The position numbers and the translations under genes were made by a program. This document shows positions 25,160 to 32,322 of a DNA stretch of 64,000 bases, piece by piece. The notes under the pieces were generated by a model that was not told the DNA's origin, did not search any database, and saw only the letters and a program-made list of their open reading frames with translations. Within the stretch, counting starts at the first letter, position 1. Every line of letters begins with the position of its first letter. Origin of the DNA: UBA3839 sp963627995 (GTDB lineage Bacteria; Bacteroidota; Bacteroidia; Bacteroidales; Bacteroidaceae); the NCBI GenBank assembly GCA_963627995.1, contig CAVGCV010000008.1, forward strand, positions 9,024 to 73,023. The letters run 5' to 3'.

Positions 25160-26452
25160 TTATTCGAAATTCTTGTCGTCAAGATATTCGAATCCGCAGT
25201 AGGGGACAAGAACTGTCGGCACGCGGATGCCGCGTTCTGTTTGGTTGTTCTCCATGATGGCGGCCACGATGCGCGGCAGGGCAAGGGCCGACCCGTTGAG
25301 CGTGTGGCACAGCGCCGTCTTCTTGTCGGTGGCGCGACGGTAGCGGCATTTTAGGCGGTTGGCTTGATAGCTCTCGAAATTGGACGTGGAGCTGACCTCG
25401 AGCCAGCGCTTCTGTGCGGCCGACCACACTTCAAAGTCATAACAGATGGCGCTTGTGAAGGACATGTCGCCGCCGCACAGGCGGAGGATGTGGTAAGGCA
25501 GCTCGAGCTTGATGAGCAGACCCTCCACGTGGTCAAGCATTTCCTTGAGGGATTGATAGGAATGTTCCGGTGTGTCGATGCGTACGATTTCCACCTTGTC
25601 AAACTCGTGCAGGCGATTCAACGCGCGAACATCCTTGCCGTAGTTCCCGGCTTCGCGGCGGAAGCAGGCGGAGTAGGCGCAACGCTTGATGGGCAGGTCT
25701 TTCTCGTCGAGGATGACATCGCGGAAAATATTTGTGACAGGCACTTCGGCCGTCGGGATGAGGTAGAGGTCGTCCTCGTTGCAGTGGTACATCTGCCCCT
25801 CTTTGTCGGGCAGCTGCCCCGTTCCGTAGCCCGAGGCTTGATTTACGGCCAAAGGCGGCTGCACTTCAAGGTAGCCGCTCTTGCGTGCTTCGTCGAGGAA
25901 GAATGCTTCGATGGCGCGCTGGAAACGCGCCATTTTACCGATGTAGAAAGGAAAGCCCGCCCCTGTGACCTTTACGCCGAGGTCGAAGTCGATGAGGTTG
26001 TACTTTTTGGCGAGTTCCCAATGGGGCAGGGCGTCTTCGCCGAGGTCGGGGATGACGCCGCCTTCTTTGACGACCACATTGTCGCTGGCGTCCACTCCCT
26101 CCGGCACGTCGTCATTCGGAATGTTGGGGATGGTGCAGAGATGGCGGACGAGAACCTCCTCGGCCTCTTTCATCTTCAGCTGAAGCGCGGCGGCCGACTC
26201 CTTCAGCTTGGCCACTTCCTTCTTGGCCGCCTCGGCCTCGTCGTGCAGCCCCTGCTTCATGAGCTTCCCGATTTCAGCCGCATATTTTTTGCTCTCGGCC
26301 AGCGTCGCGTCGAGTTTCGTCTGTGTCTCGCGTCGAACTTTGTCGAGCTCGATGGCTTTCTGTACAGCTTCTCTTGCACCTTCGAAGTGCTTTTTCTCAA
26401 GACCTCTGACAACGCGTTCGGTCTCTTCCGTGATAAGTTTAAGAGTTAGCAT
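25160..26452 (-). CDS. serS: Seryl-tRNA synthetase
   Basis: This 430-residue class II synthetase charges tRNA-Ser. The N-terminal 110 residues form the long tRNA-binding coiled coil (RETQTKLDATLAESKKYAAEIGKLMKQ). Class II motif 2 is FRREAGNYGKDVRALNRLHEFDKVE, shown here in parts FRREAGNYG and RLHEFDKVE. Motif 3 is LNGSALALPRIVAAIMEN. The serine-site TAEVPVTN is present. The length is normal (about 425). It lies between tcdA (11 nt upstream) and the Nfn-type fusion in a minus-strand operon. Confidence 0.97.
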   Translation of the reverse strand: MLTLKLITEETERVVRGLEKKHFEGAREAVQKAIELDKVRRETQTKLDATLAESKKYAAEIGKLMKQGLHDEAEAAKKEVAKLKESAAALQLKMKEAEEVLVRHLCTIPNIPNDDVPEGVDASDNVVVKEGGVIPDLGEDALPHWELAKKYNLIDFDLGVKVTGAGFPFYIGKMARFQRAIEAFFLDEARKSGYLEVQPPLAVNQASGYGTGQLPDKEGQMYHCNEDDLYLIPTAEVPVTNIFRDVILDEKDLPIKRCAYSACFRREAGNYGKDVRALNRLHEFDKVEIVRIDTPEHSYQSLKEMLDHVEGLLIKLELPYHILRLCGGDMSFTSAICYDFEVWSAAQKRWLEVSSTSNFESYQANRLKCRYRRATDKKTALCHTLNGSALALPRIVAAIMENNQTERGIRVPTVLVPYCGFEYLDDKNFE

Positions 26453-26463
26453 TTATTTGTTTT

Positions 26464-27291
26464 TTAATGATTTCCAGACTCCCGAATAGCGCGTTGGTAG
26501 ATGTCCTGCACGACCAGCCCTGCGAGGGTGAAGCCGAAGATGCCCACGGCGTGGGCGAGCGTTCCATTGATTTGTGCTTTCGACGAACACCACTCGTGGT
26601 TGGCGAGCGAGGGGTCTCCCAGCGGCACGGACGATTTGGGGCACATGCAGGCCGATGTTCCGCAGCTCTTGTTCTGCCCTCTGTTGGAGAGAAGTTCCTC
26701 GCTGTAAACGCATTGGAATTTCTTCGACGGGAAAAGGTGCTGCCGCTTGAACTTGTTGCGCAGTGCGCGCGCCAGGGGGCATCCTTTGATTTTCCAAAAC
26801 TCGGCGACTTTGATGCGCTGCGGGTCAATCTTCAGCGCTGCCCCCATGGCGGAGAAAAGTGTGGCCTTGGTGTCGCAGGCGCGACGGATGAGGAGGCTTT
26901 TGTTCTCCAGCGAGTCGATGGCATCGACGATGTAGTCAAACCGGTCTATTCCGAAAGTCTCGGCCGTGTCGGCTTCGTAAATCTTCTGGATGGCAACGAC
27001 TTCGGCTTTTGGATTGATTTCCAGAAGGCGGCTGCGCAATGCCTCCACCTTGACGTGTCCGACAGTTTTTGTCGTGGCCATGAGCTGGCGGTTGATGTTC
27101 GTAACGCAAACCCGGTCGCTATCGACGATGGAGAGGTGGCTGACCCCCGAACGCACGAGGCTCTCTGCACACCACGACCCCACGCCGCCCACGCCGAAGA
27201 TGATGACCGACGCCGATGCGATGTCGTCCATCACGTCCGCGCCCATCAACAGCTCCGTGCGGTTGAAGATGCCTTTTTCAAAGCCCGTCAT
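26464..27291 (-). CDS. tcdA: tRNA threonylcarbamoyladenosine dehydratase (E1-like)
   Basis: This 275-residue ThiF/MoeB-type protein forms the cyclic hydantoin of t6A37 in ANN-decoding tRNAs, using ATP. It opens with NRTELLMG and the nucleotide-binding loop VIIFGVGGVGSWCAESLVRSG (family blocks FGVGGVGS and AESLVRSG). It continues with DSDRVCVTNINRQLMA, which carries the ATP-contacting Asp/Asn/Arg, and the segment DYIVDAIDSLENK. The C-terminal half is shorter than in full ubiquitin E1 enzymes but typical for TcdA/CsdL. It starts 3 nt after the stop of the 70-aa basic gene and lies 11 nt before serS. Confidence 0.92.
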   Translation of the reverse strand: MTGFEKGIFNRTELLMGADVMDDIASASVIIFGVGGVGSWCAESLVRSGVSHLSIVDSDRVCVTNINRQLMATTKTVGHVKVEALRSRLLEINPKAEVVAIQKIYEADTAETFGIDRFDYIVDAIDSLENKSLLIRRACDTKATLFSAMGAALKIDPQRIKVAEFWKIKGCPLARALRNKFKRQHLFPSKKFQCVYSEELLSNRGQNKSCGTSACMCPKSSVPLGDPSLANHEWCSSKAQINGTLAHAVGIFGFTLAGLVVQDIYQRAIRESGNH

Positions 27292-27294
27292 TGT

Positions 27295-27507
27295 TCATTT
27301 GCGTTTGCGCTGCGAGGCGCGGTTCTTCACGCGTCGGCGGATTTCAGCCTTGTGTTTGGCCGCTCCCGACTTGTGCGCCCCTGTCTTGTAGGATTTGATG
27401 CGGGCTTTCGTCTTTATCTTGCTCGGGTTGTCTCTCCGCTCTTTTTTTGCGCCGCCGAACTTGATGCCGACGGTCATGGCTTGCATGAGTTCGTCTTCGT
27501 TGACCAT
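27295..27507 (-). CDS. Small, strongly basic protein (70 aa), unknown
   Basis: This is a 70-residue open frame with an acidic N-terminal end (MVNEDELMQAMTVGIKFGG) and a Lys/Arg-rich remainder (KKERRDNPSKIKTKARIKSYK, ending RRRVKNRASQRKRK). It fits exactly between its neighbours: 12 nt after the AICARFT stop and 3 nt before the tcdA start. That spacing supports a real gene. The charge pattern suggests RNA, ribosome or DNA binding. I do not recognise a family, so the function is unknown. Confidence 0.6.
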   Translation of the reverse strand: MVNEDELMQAMTVGIKFGGAKKERRDNPSKIKTKARIKSYKTGAHKSGAAKHKAEIRRRVKNRASQRKRK

Positions 27508-27519
27508 TCCGATGGAGGT

Positions 27520-28701
27520 TTAGTGGTGGAAAAGGCGGATGCCCGTGAATGCCATGGCCATCCCGTACTTGTCGCACGTTTCGATGACATGGTCGTCGCG
27601 TACAGAACCGCCGGCCTGCGCAATATAGCTTACGCCCGACTTATGCGCGCGCTCAATGTTGTCGCCGAACGGGAAGAACGCGTCGCTGCCGAGGCACACG
27701 CCCGTGTTCTTCGCAATCCACGCCTTCTTTTCCTCGGCTGTGAGCGGCTCGGGCTTCTCGGTGAAGAACCGCTGCCACGCGCCCTCGCGCAACACGTCCT
27801 CCCATTCGTCCCCGATATACACGTCGATGGTGTTGTCGCGGTCGGCGCGCCGTATGTCTGCCTTGAAAGGAAGATCCATGACTTTCGGGCATTGGCGCAA
27901 CCACCAGACGTCGGCCTTGTTCCCGGCCAGCCGCGTGCAGTGGATGCGGCTTTGCTGGCCTGCGCCGATGCCGATGGCCTGTCCGTCTTTCACGTAGCAC
28001 ACGGAGTTCGACTGCGTGTATTTCAGCGTGATGAGCGCAATCTTCAGGTCGCGCTTCGCCTCATTCGTAAACTCCTTGTTCTGTGTGGGGATGTTCTCGA
28101 AGAGGTTGTCGCCGCCGAGGTCGATTTCGTTGCGGCCCTGCTCGAATGTGATGCCGAACACTTGCTTCCTTTCGATGGGGGCGGGAACGTAGGACGGGTC
28201 AATCTTGATGACATTGTAGGTGCCTTTCCGCTTGGCGCGGAGAATGCCCAATGCCTCCGGCGTATAGTCGGGCGCGATGACCCCGTCGCTCACTTCTCGC
28301 TTGATGAGCGTTGCCGTGGCCTCGTCGCAGGTGTCGGAAAGGGCGATGAAGTCGCCGTAAGACGACATGCGGTCGGCGCCGCGGGCGCGGGCATAAGCCG
28401 TGGCGATGGGAGTGAGCGGTATCTTCACGTCGTCAACAAAGTAGATTCGTCGCAGCGTGTCGTTCAGCGGAGTGGCAACGGCGGCCCCTGCCGGACTTAC
28501 GTGCTTGAACGACGCAGCGGCTGGCATGCCTGTCGCGGCTTTCAGCTCCTTCACCAACTGCCAGGAGTTGAGCGCGTCCAGCAGGTTGATGTAGCCGGGA
28601 CGGCCGTTGAGAACCTCGATGGGAAGCTCGCCCTCCTCCATGAATATTCTTGATGGCTTTTGGTTGGGGTTGCAGCCATACTTGAGTGCCAGTTCTTTCA
28701 T
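27520..28701 (-). CDS. AICAR transformylase, stand-alone (phosphoribosylaminoimidazolecarboxamide formyltransferase)
   Basis: This 393-residue protein corresponds to the formyltransferase half of PurH without the N-terminal IMP cyclohydrolase domain. Typical blocks are LKYGCNPNQKPSRIF, VLNGRPGYINLLDALNSWQLV, AAASFKHVSPAGAAVA (catalytic Lys-His), KYTQSNSVCYVKDGQAIGIGAGQQSR and GSDAFFPFGDNIERAHKSG. It transfers a formyl group from 10-formyl-tetrahydrofolate to AICAR in purine synthesis. The ATG at 28701 (MKELALKYG) matches the family; the frame is open further upstream only through non-family sequence. A -7 box lies 35 nt upstream. It is the first gene of the operon. A separate cyclohydrolase or a full PurH must lie elsewhere. 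Confidence 0.92.
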   Translation of the reverse strand: MKELALKYGCNPNQKPSRIFMEEGELPIEVLNGRPGYINLLDALNSWQLVKELKAATGMPAAASFKHVSPAGAAVATPLNDTLRRIYFVDDVKIPLTPIATAYARARGADRMSSYGDFIALSDTCDEATATLIKREVSDGVIAPDYTPEALGILRAKRKGTYNVIKIDPSYVPAPIERKQVFGITFEQGRNEIDLGGDNLFENIPTQNKEFTNEAKRDLKIALITLKYTQSNSVCYVKDGQAIGIGAGQQSRIHCTRLAGNKADVWWLRQCPKVMDLPFKADIRRADRDNTIDVYIGDEWEDVLREGAWQRFFTEKPEPLTAEEKKAWIAKNTGVCLGSDAFFPFGDNIERAHKSGVSYIAQAGGSVRDDHVIETCDKYGMAMAFTGIRLFHH

Positions 28702-28735
28702 TGTCGTTGCTTGATTTTTGATGTGGATTTTGCTG

Positions 28736-28743
28736 CAAAGGTA
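28736..28743 (-). promoter_or_regulatory. -7 box TACCTTTG upstream of the AICARFT operon
   Basis: This is an exact TAnnTTTG match on the minus strand, 35 nt before the ATG at 28701. It drives the five-gene operon down to the terminator at 22638. Confidence 0.7.
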
Positions 28744-28869
28744 ACAAATAATCAGCAGAAAATGTTTGTTCCCTTTCATTATATTGCGCTTTCTGCGGTT
28801 TTCAGGGCGTTCGCAGGGAACTGCCGGTCGCAGGCGCCCGCCCTCCCTCTGCACCGGGAAGCCCTTGTC

Positions 28870-29067
28870 TGTGCGCACCGAAAAAGGCGAGTCGGCGCAC
28901 CGAAAAAAATGTCGCACTGCGGTGCCGTTCCGCCACGAGCGCACTGCGCGGAAATTTCCAAGTACTTGGACGAAATTTTCCAAGTACTTGAAAAAATATT
29001 TCTAAGTACTTGGAAATTCCCGCGCTGTGCGCCATTGCCGGAATTGCTGTGCGCTGGCTCGAGTTTT
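28870..29067. repeat. Intergenic array of 22-bp units (array 3, nine units)
   Basis: Nine consecutive 22-bp units start at 28870, 28892, 28914, 28936, 28958, 28980, 29002, 29024 and 29046. Outer units carry GTGCGC or GCGCAC cores followed by A-rich stretches (CACCGAAAAA). The three central units each carry AAGTACTT at exactly the same phase (28960, 28982, 29004), as the near-palindrome TTTCCAAGTACTTGGA. The last two units revert to GCTGTGCGC. Spacing is exact although the bases diverge, so the period itself seems to be conserved. Confidence 0.9.
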
Positions 29068-29220
29068 TCAACGCACGCGGACGATGGTGGTGGTGCGGAC
29101 GAACGAAAGAAAAGGCCTGTAGGGGCGGACAGGTCGGTGTAACAGTACCAACAAGAAAGCGCCGGAATGACTTGTGGCTGTTGGAGTGTTTGGCTGTAAG
29201 TGGCCTTGTGTGGTAAAAAG

Positions 29221-29248
29221 AAGGCAGCCTTCCGCGGAAGGCTGCCTT
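29221..29248 (-). terminator. Terminator after the alpha-galactosidase gene
   Basis: A perfect 13-bp stem, AAGGCAGCCTTCC with its complement (29221-29233 and 29236-29248), has a very short loop. It is followed on the minus strand by CTTTTTACC. It lies 26 nt past the stop at 29275. Confidence 0.85.
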
Positions 29249-29274
29249 GAAATGCTGCGGCTCTGGCTCTACGC

Positions 29275-31254
29275 CTATTGGACCAATATCTTTTTCCCGT
29301 TGACAATGTTCACGCCGCGCTGTGGATAGGCGTGCGTTGTCCCGTCGAGCGTGAACACCTGTTGTGCGTGCATCTTTCCGCTTGCCGGGAGTCCGATGGC
29401 CGAGGCATCCTTCACGGGCGACACTCTATAGAGGCCGCTGGCGTGGCTTTCGATGCGCGGCCTGAAGTCGGCATTCTTGTAGACTCCGAGATTCTTGTCT
29501 TCCCACATTTCGGTGACAGTGCAGGGCTGGTCTGCTCCGAAGCCGATGGCGGTCAGGTCGACGGGGATGTTGTCCGCTTCGTTCGCCACCTCGTCCAACG
29601 AAGCGTCGTAGTTGAAGACAAGAAATTCCACCGACGACTTGCTGCCCTGGCTCGTTCCCGTCTCGTCGATGCCGGCCAGCGCCGTGAACTTCACCGCCCC
29701 CTCGGGTAGGTTGAACAACATGATGGAGTTGGCGTGCGTGGCCCATCCGTAGGTGTATTTCGTGCCGCCCACCTTCAAGTCTCCGCCCTCAAGGTTCTTG
29801 TTCTTATGGATGCTTCCCCATCCGCATGTGGTTTTTACCGGGGTGAGGTTGGTCAGCCGCTTGGTTGTCCCGTCTTTCAGATGGATGGTTGGCTTCAGCC
29901 AGTCGGCGTGGTCGGAGTCGTAGCCGTCGCCAGCGTCGGTCACGACCAATAGCAGTTGCTTGGAGCCTTCGGGTAACTCCACTTCCACGTCTGTGCTGTA
30001 GCCAGTCGTGAGGTAGGAAATGGTGCCGCTGCGGTAGAGCGCGTTCGATACGTTGATCCAGTCGTAGCCGCCCGTGTTGAACACGGCCACGTATTTGTCG
30101 CCGGAATCGGGGTCGTCGGCCGTCCATACGATTCGGTTGCCGTCGCGCGACACCTGGCGGTTGTTGGTGGAGGAGCGGTGCATGGCGAGCACGCGCTCAT
30201 TGGTGAGCAGAGTGTTTGTGAACGCGTCGTTTTGGGGCAAGTCGCCGCCGAACATGAGCGGCGACTTGAAGATTGTCCACAGGTTCATCAAGGTGCGTTG
30301 CTCATGCTGCGTGAAATTCGTCCAGCGCTCCTGTCCGCGCTCGCCGCGTATGCTGATTTTCCCGAGCGGCAGCATGTCGGCGTCGGGCCAGTGTCCTTCC
30401 TTTATATAAGGAGCCCATTTTGCGCAGATGCCGAACTGGTAGTTGAGCTGGCTCCAGTTGTCCCAGAAATCGTCCACCGTCCGCCAAAGGTTTGCGTTGG
30501 CGCGGAGATGGTCGATTCGCTCCACGGGCGTTTCTCCGGGCGAGAGGCTGAGCACGATGGGACGGCCTGTCTGAATGATGGCGTTGTGGATCATCTCGAT
30601 TTCGGCCCTGTGGTAGGGGCGCGAGATGTCATCGACTTTCACGTAATCGACGCCCCACGATGCATACAGGTCGAAGATGGAGTTATAATACTCCTGCGCT
30701 CCGCGCTTCTTGTAATCGACCTTGTAGTTGTCGCGCAGCCATGTGCAGGCGGAGTCGTTGCTTGCTATCATGTCGCAGGTGACGCCCTCCGCCCCCAGCA
30801 CGGGGCATTTCTTTTCCGCAGCTTGCTTGGGCAGGCCGCGCATGATGTGGATGCCGAACTTGAGGCCTTTTGCGTGTACGTAGTCGGCCAGTGCCTTAAA
30901 CCCAACGCCGCCGGCTGCCGACGGGAAGCGATTGACGGCAGGGATGTAGCGTCCGTATTCGTCGATGTTGTAGACGGGGTTCGTTTGGTTGTAGCCGCCA
31001 GCCTTGTCGTTTTCCACGAACCAGCGGATGTCCACCACGACATATTCCCATCCGTATTTCAAGAGGTGCTCCGCCATGTAGTCGGCGTTGGCCTTTACTT
31101 CTTTTTCCACTACGGTCGGGCCGTAGCAGTCCCACGAGTTCCAACCCATCGGAGGGGTCTTTGCCCATGTGCCGATGTCGTCGGCCTGGGCTTGGAGCGG
31201 CGTTGTGTTCGCCATGAGCGTGCACACAGTGAGTGCGAAAATGAGTGCTTTCAT
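29275..31254 (-). CDS. Secreted alpha-galactosidase, GH27, with NPCBM module
   Basis: This is a 659-residue exported enzyme with a signal peptide of about 22 residues (ALIFALTVCTLMANTTPLQA). The GH27 barrel opens with PPMGWNSWDCYG. The predicted nucleophile is Asp208 in VDYVKVDD and the acid/base is Asp293 in WPDADML. A long insertion (about residues 85-165, Cys-containing) is larger than in plant or human enzymes. Residues about 470-590 form an NPCBM carbohydrate-binding module (GWGSIHKNKNLEGGDLKVGG). The last about 30 residues (QQVFTLDGT...GVNIVNGKKILVQ) match the tail of the 1,353-aa protein at 2-6 kb. It would release galactose from raffinose-type or galactomannan chains, which the galactose operon upstream could use. 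Confidence 0.93.
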   Translation of the reverse strand: MKALIFALTVCTLMANTTPLQAQADDIGTWAKTPPMGWNSWDCYGPTVVEKEVKANADYMAEHLLKYGWEYVVVDIRWFVENDKAGGYNQTNPVYNIDEYGRYIPAVNRFPSAAGGVGFKALADYVHAKGLKFGIHIMRGLPKQAAEKKCPVLGAEGVTCDMIASNDSACTWLRDNYKVDYKKRGAQEYYNSIFDLYASWGVDYVKVDDISRPYHRAEIEMIHNAIIQTGRPIVLSLSPGETPVERIDHLRANANLWRTVDDFWDNWSQLNYQFGICAKWAPYIKEGHWPDADMLPLGKISIRGERGQERWTNFTQHEQRTLMNLWTIFKSPLMFGGDLPQNDAFTNTLLTNERVLAMHRSSTNNRQVSRDGNRIVWTADDPDSGDKYVAVFNTGGYDWINVSNALYRSGTISYLTTGYSTDVEVELPEGSKQLLLVVTDAGDGYDSDHADWLKPTIHLKDGTTKRLTNLTPVKTTCGWGSIHKNKNLEGGDLKVGGTKYTYGWATHANSIMLFNLPEGAVKFTALAGIDETGTSQGSKSSVEFLVFNYDASLDEVANEADNIPVDLTAIGFGADQPCTVTEMWEDKNLGVYKNADFRPRIESHASGLYRVSPVKDASAIGLPASGKMHAQQVFTLDGTTHAYPQRGVNIVNGKKILVQ

Positions 31255-31303
31255 AAAACGGATATTGGTTAATGGTTAATCAGATATATGTGCCTTTTGC
31301 TTG

Positions 31304-31311
31304 CAAAGTTA
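31304..31311 (-). promoter_or_regulatory. -7 box TAACTTTG for the alpha-galactosidase gene
   Basis: This is an exact TAnnTTTG match on the minus strand, 50 nt before the ATG at 31254. It is divergent from the box at 31420 serving the opposite operon. Confidence 0.7.
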
Positions 31312-31419
31312 AGGATTCGGTAAGGGCGTGGAAACAAAGTCGATGGCTGCCATGGTACGTTCGGTTGCGATTTGTGCGGAATTTATTGAATTTTAACATC
31401 TGCGTACGATATAAAACGC

Positions 31420-31427
31420 TAACTTTG
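31420..31427 (+). promoter_or_regulatory. -7 box TAACTTTG for the acidic protein / Wzc-type operon
   Basis: This is an exact TAnnTTTG match in an A/T-rich stretch, 45 nt before the ATG at 31472. It places the start of transcription downstream of any earlier in-frame start. Confidence 0.7.
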
Positions 31428-31471
31428 CGCCCAATTTTAGTATTGTTCGAATTTAAGTATTGCGGAAGAAT

Positions 31472-32248
31472 ATGGCAAAACACTTGAAATTGGAGGATTT
31501 GACAAAGGGGAATATTTGGACGATAACGGAGGCGGAGTTGAACAGAATGCTTTTCGAAGGGAAAAAGCAGGATGGGTACGAAGACAACGAAGCCCACTAC
31601 ATGAACATCATCAAGCCTGTTTTCGACATTCGGTATCTCGACCGCTCTGACGAGGGGCTCGTGGCGCAGTTGGAGGCGGAACGCTACGAGGTGTTCTCTG
31701 CCACGAGCGAAGGAAACAACAATGCCATTGCCATCCGCAAACATCAGATACGGAAGATTTCGGACCTCACTCTCGAGAATGTTGCCCATTTGTTGCCCGA
31801 GGATGTGCTTGGCCTGATTGAAAAGAATATGGGCACCGGGTGGCAGGGACTGCCGCTGGCATTGCAGGATGTCATCGAGTCGGCGTTTTATGTCGATTGC
31901 TCCGTCCTTCCGGCCTATGCCATGCACCGTAAGGGCGGTATCATCGAACGCCGCAAGGCTGATGGCTACGAGGTTCTCGAGATAGCGCGCGGCAACTGGG
32001 TGGAAGGTGTGTTCATCAAGGCCAAGCCCAAGGTGGAGAAAGTGAGGTTCTCGTCGGCATTCATCACCCGCAAGGATGAAATGCCCGAGGAACAGGAGGG
32101 AACGGAGGAAAATGGCGACACCAGCGAGGCGGAGACTCCCGACACGCCCGATGAGACGGAGGAGGCAGTGGAGGAGGAAACTCCTAATATTGAGGATATA
32201 GATGTTATTGACGAAGCCGACATGGATGACGAAGCGGAGGAAGAATAA
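31472..32248 (+). CDS. Unknown protein with acidic C-terminal tail
   Basis: This is a 258-residue protein starting MAKHLKLEDLTKGNIW; an in-frame ATG 12 nt earlier is possible but less likely. Residues 1-200 look globular and soluble, with no signal peptide or membrane segment. Blocks such as MNIIKPVFDIRYLDRSDEG and YVDCSVLPAYAMHRKGGIIERR stand out. The last about 60 residues are extremely acidic (DTPDETEEAVEEETP, ending MDDEAEEE) and probably disordered. The gene is first in line with the Wzc-like kinase, 74 nt upstream of it, so it may act with or regulate that system. No family is recognised and I assign no function. Confidence 0.75.
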   Translation: MAKHLKLEDLTKGNIWTITEAELNRMLFEGKKQDGYEDNEAHYMNIIKPVFDIRYLDRSDEGLVAQLEAERYEVFSATSEGNNNAIAIRKHQIRKISDLTLENVAHLLPEDVLGLIEKNMGTGWQGLPLALQDVIESAFYVDCSVLPAYAMHRKGGIIERRKADGYEVLEIARGNWVEGVFIKAKPKVEKVRFSSAFITRKDEMPEEQEGTEENGDTSEAETPDTPDETEEAVEEETPNIEDIDVIDEADMDDEAEEE

Positions 32249-32322
32249 GCATCTTCGGCTTTTGCGAAGAGAGTGTGGTCAAACTATTTTGTGGAAACAA
32301 TGAAATAATATTAGGCGAACCT

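Larger units (their letters stand above)
28702..29220. other. Intergenic region between the AICARFT operon and the alpha-galactosidase gene
   Basis: It carries the AICARFT promoter and a 198-bp array of 22-bp units. Nothing gene-like was found between 29068 and the galactosidase terminator at 29221. Confidence 0.6.

Noticed and set aside
28702..29220. Frames of 100-175 codons between the AICARFT gene and the galactosidase gene
   Set aside because: They read through the 22-bp repeats, giving low-quality periodic peptides, and have no motifs.
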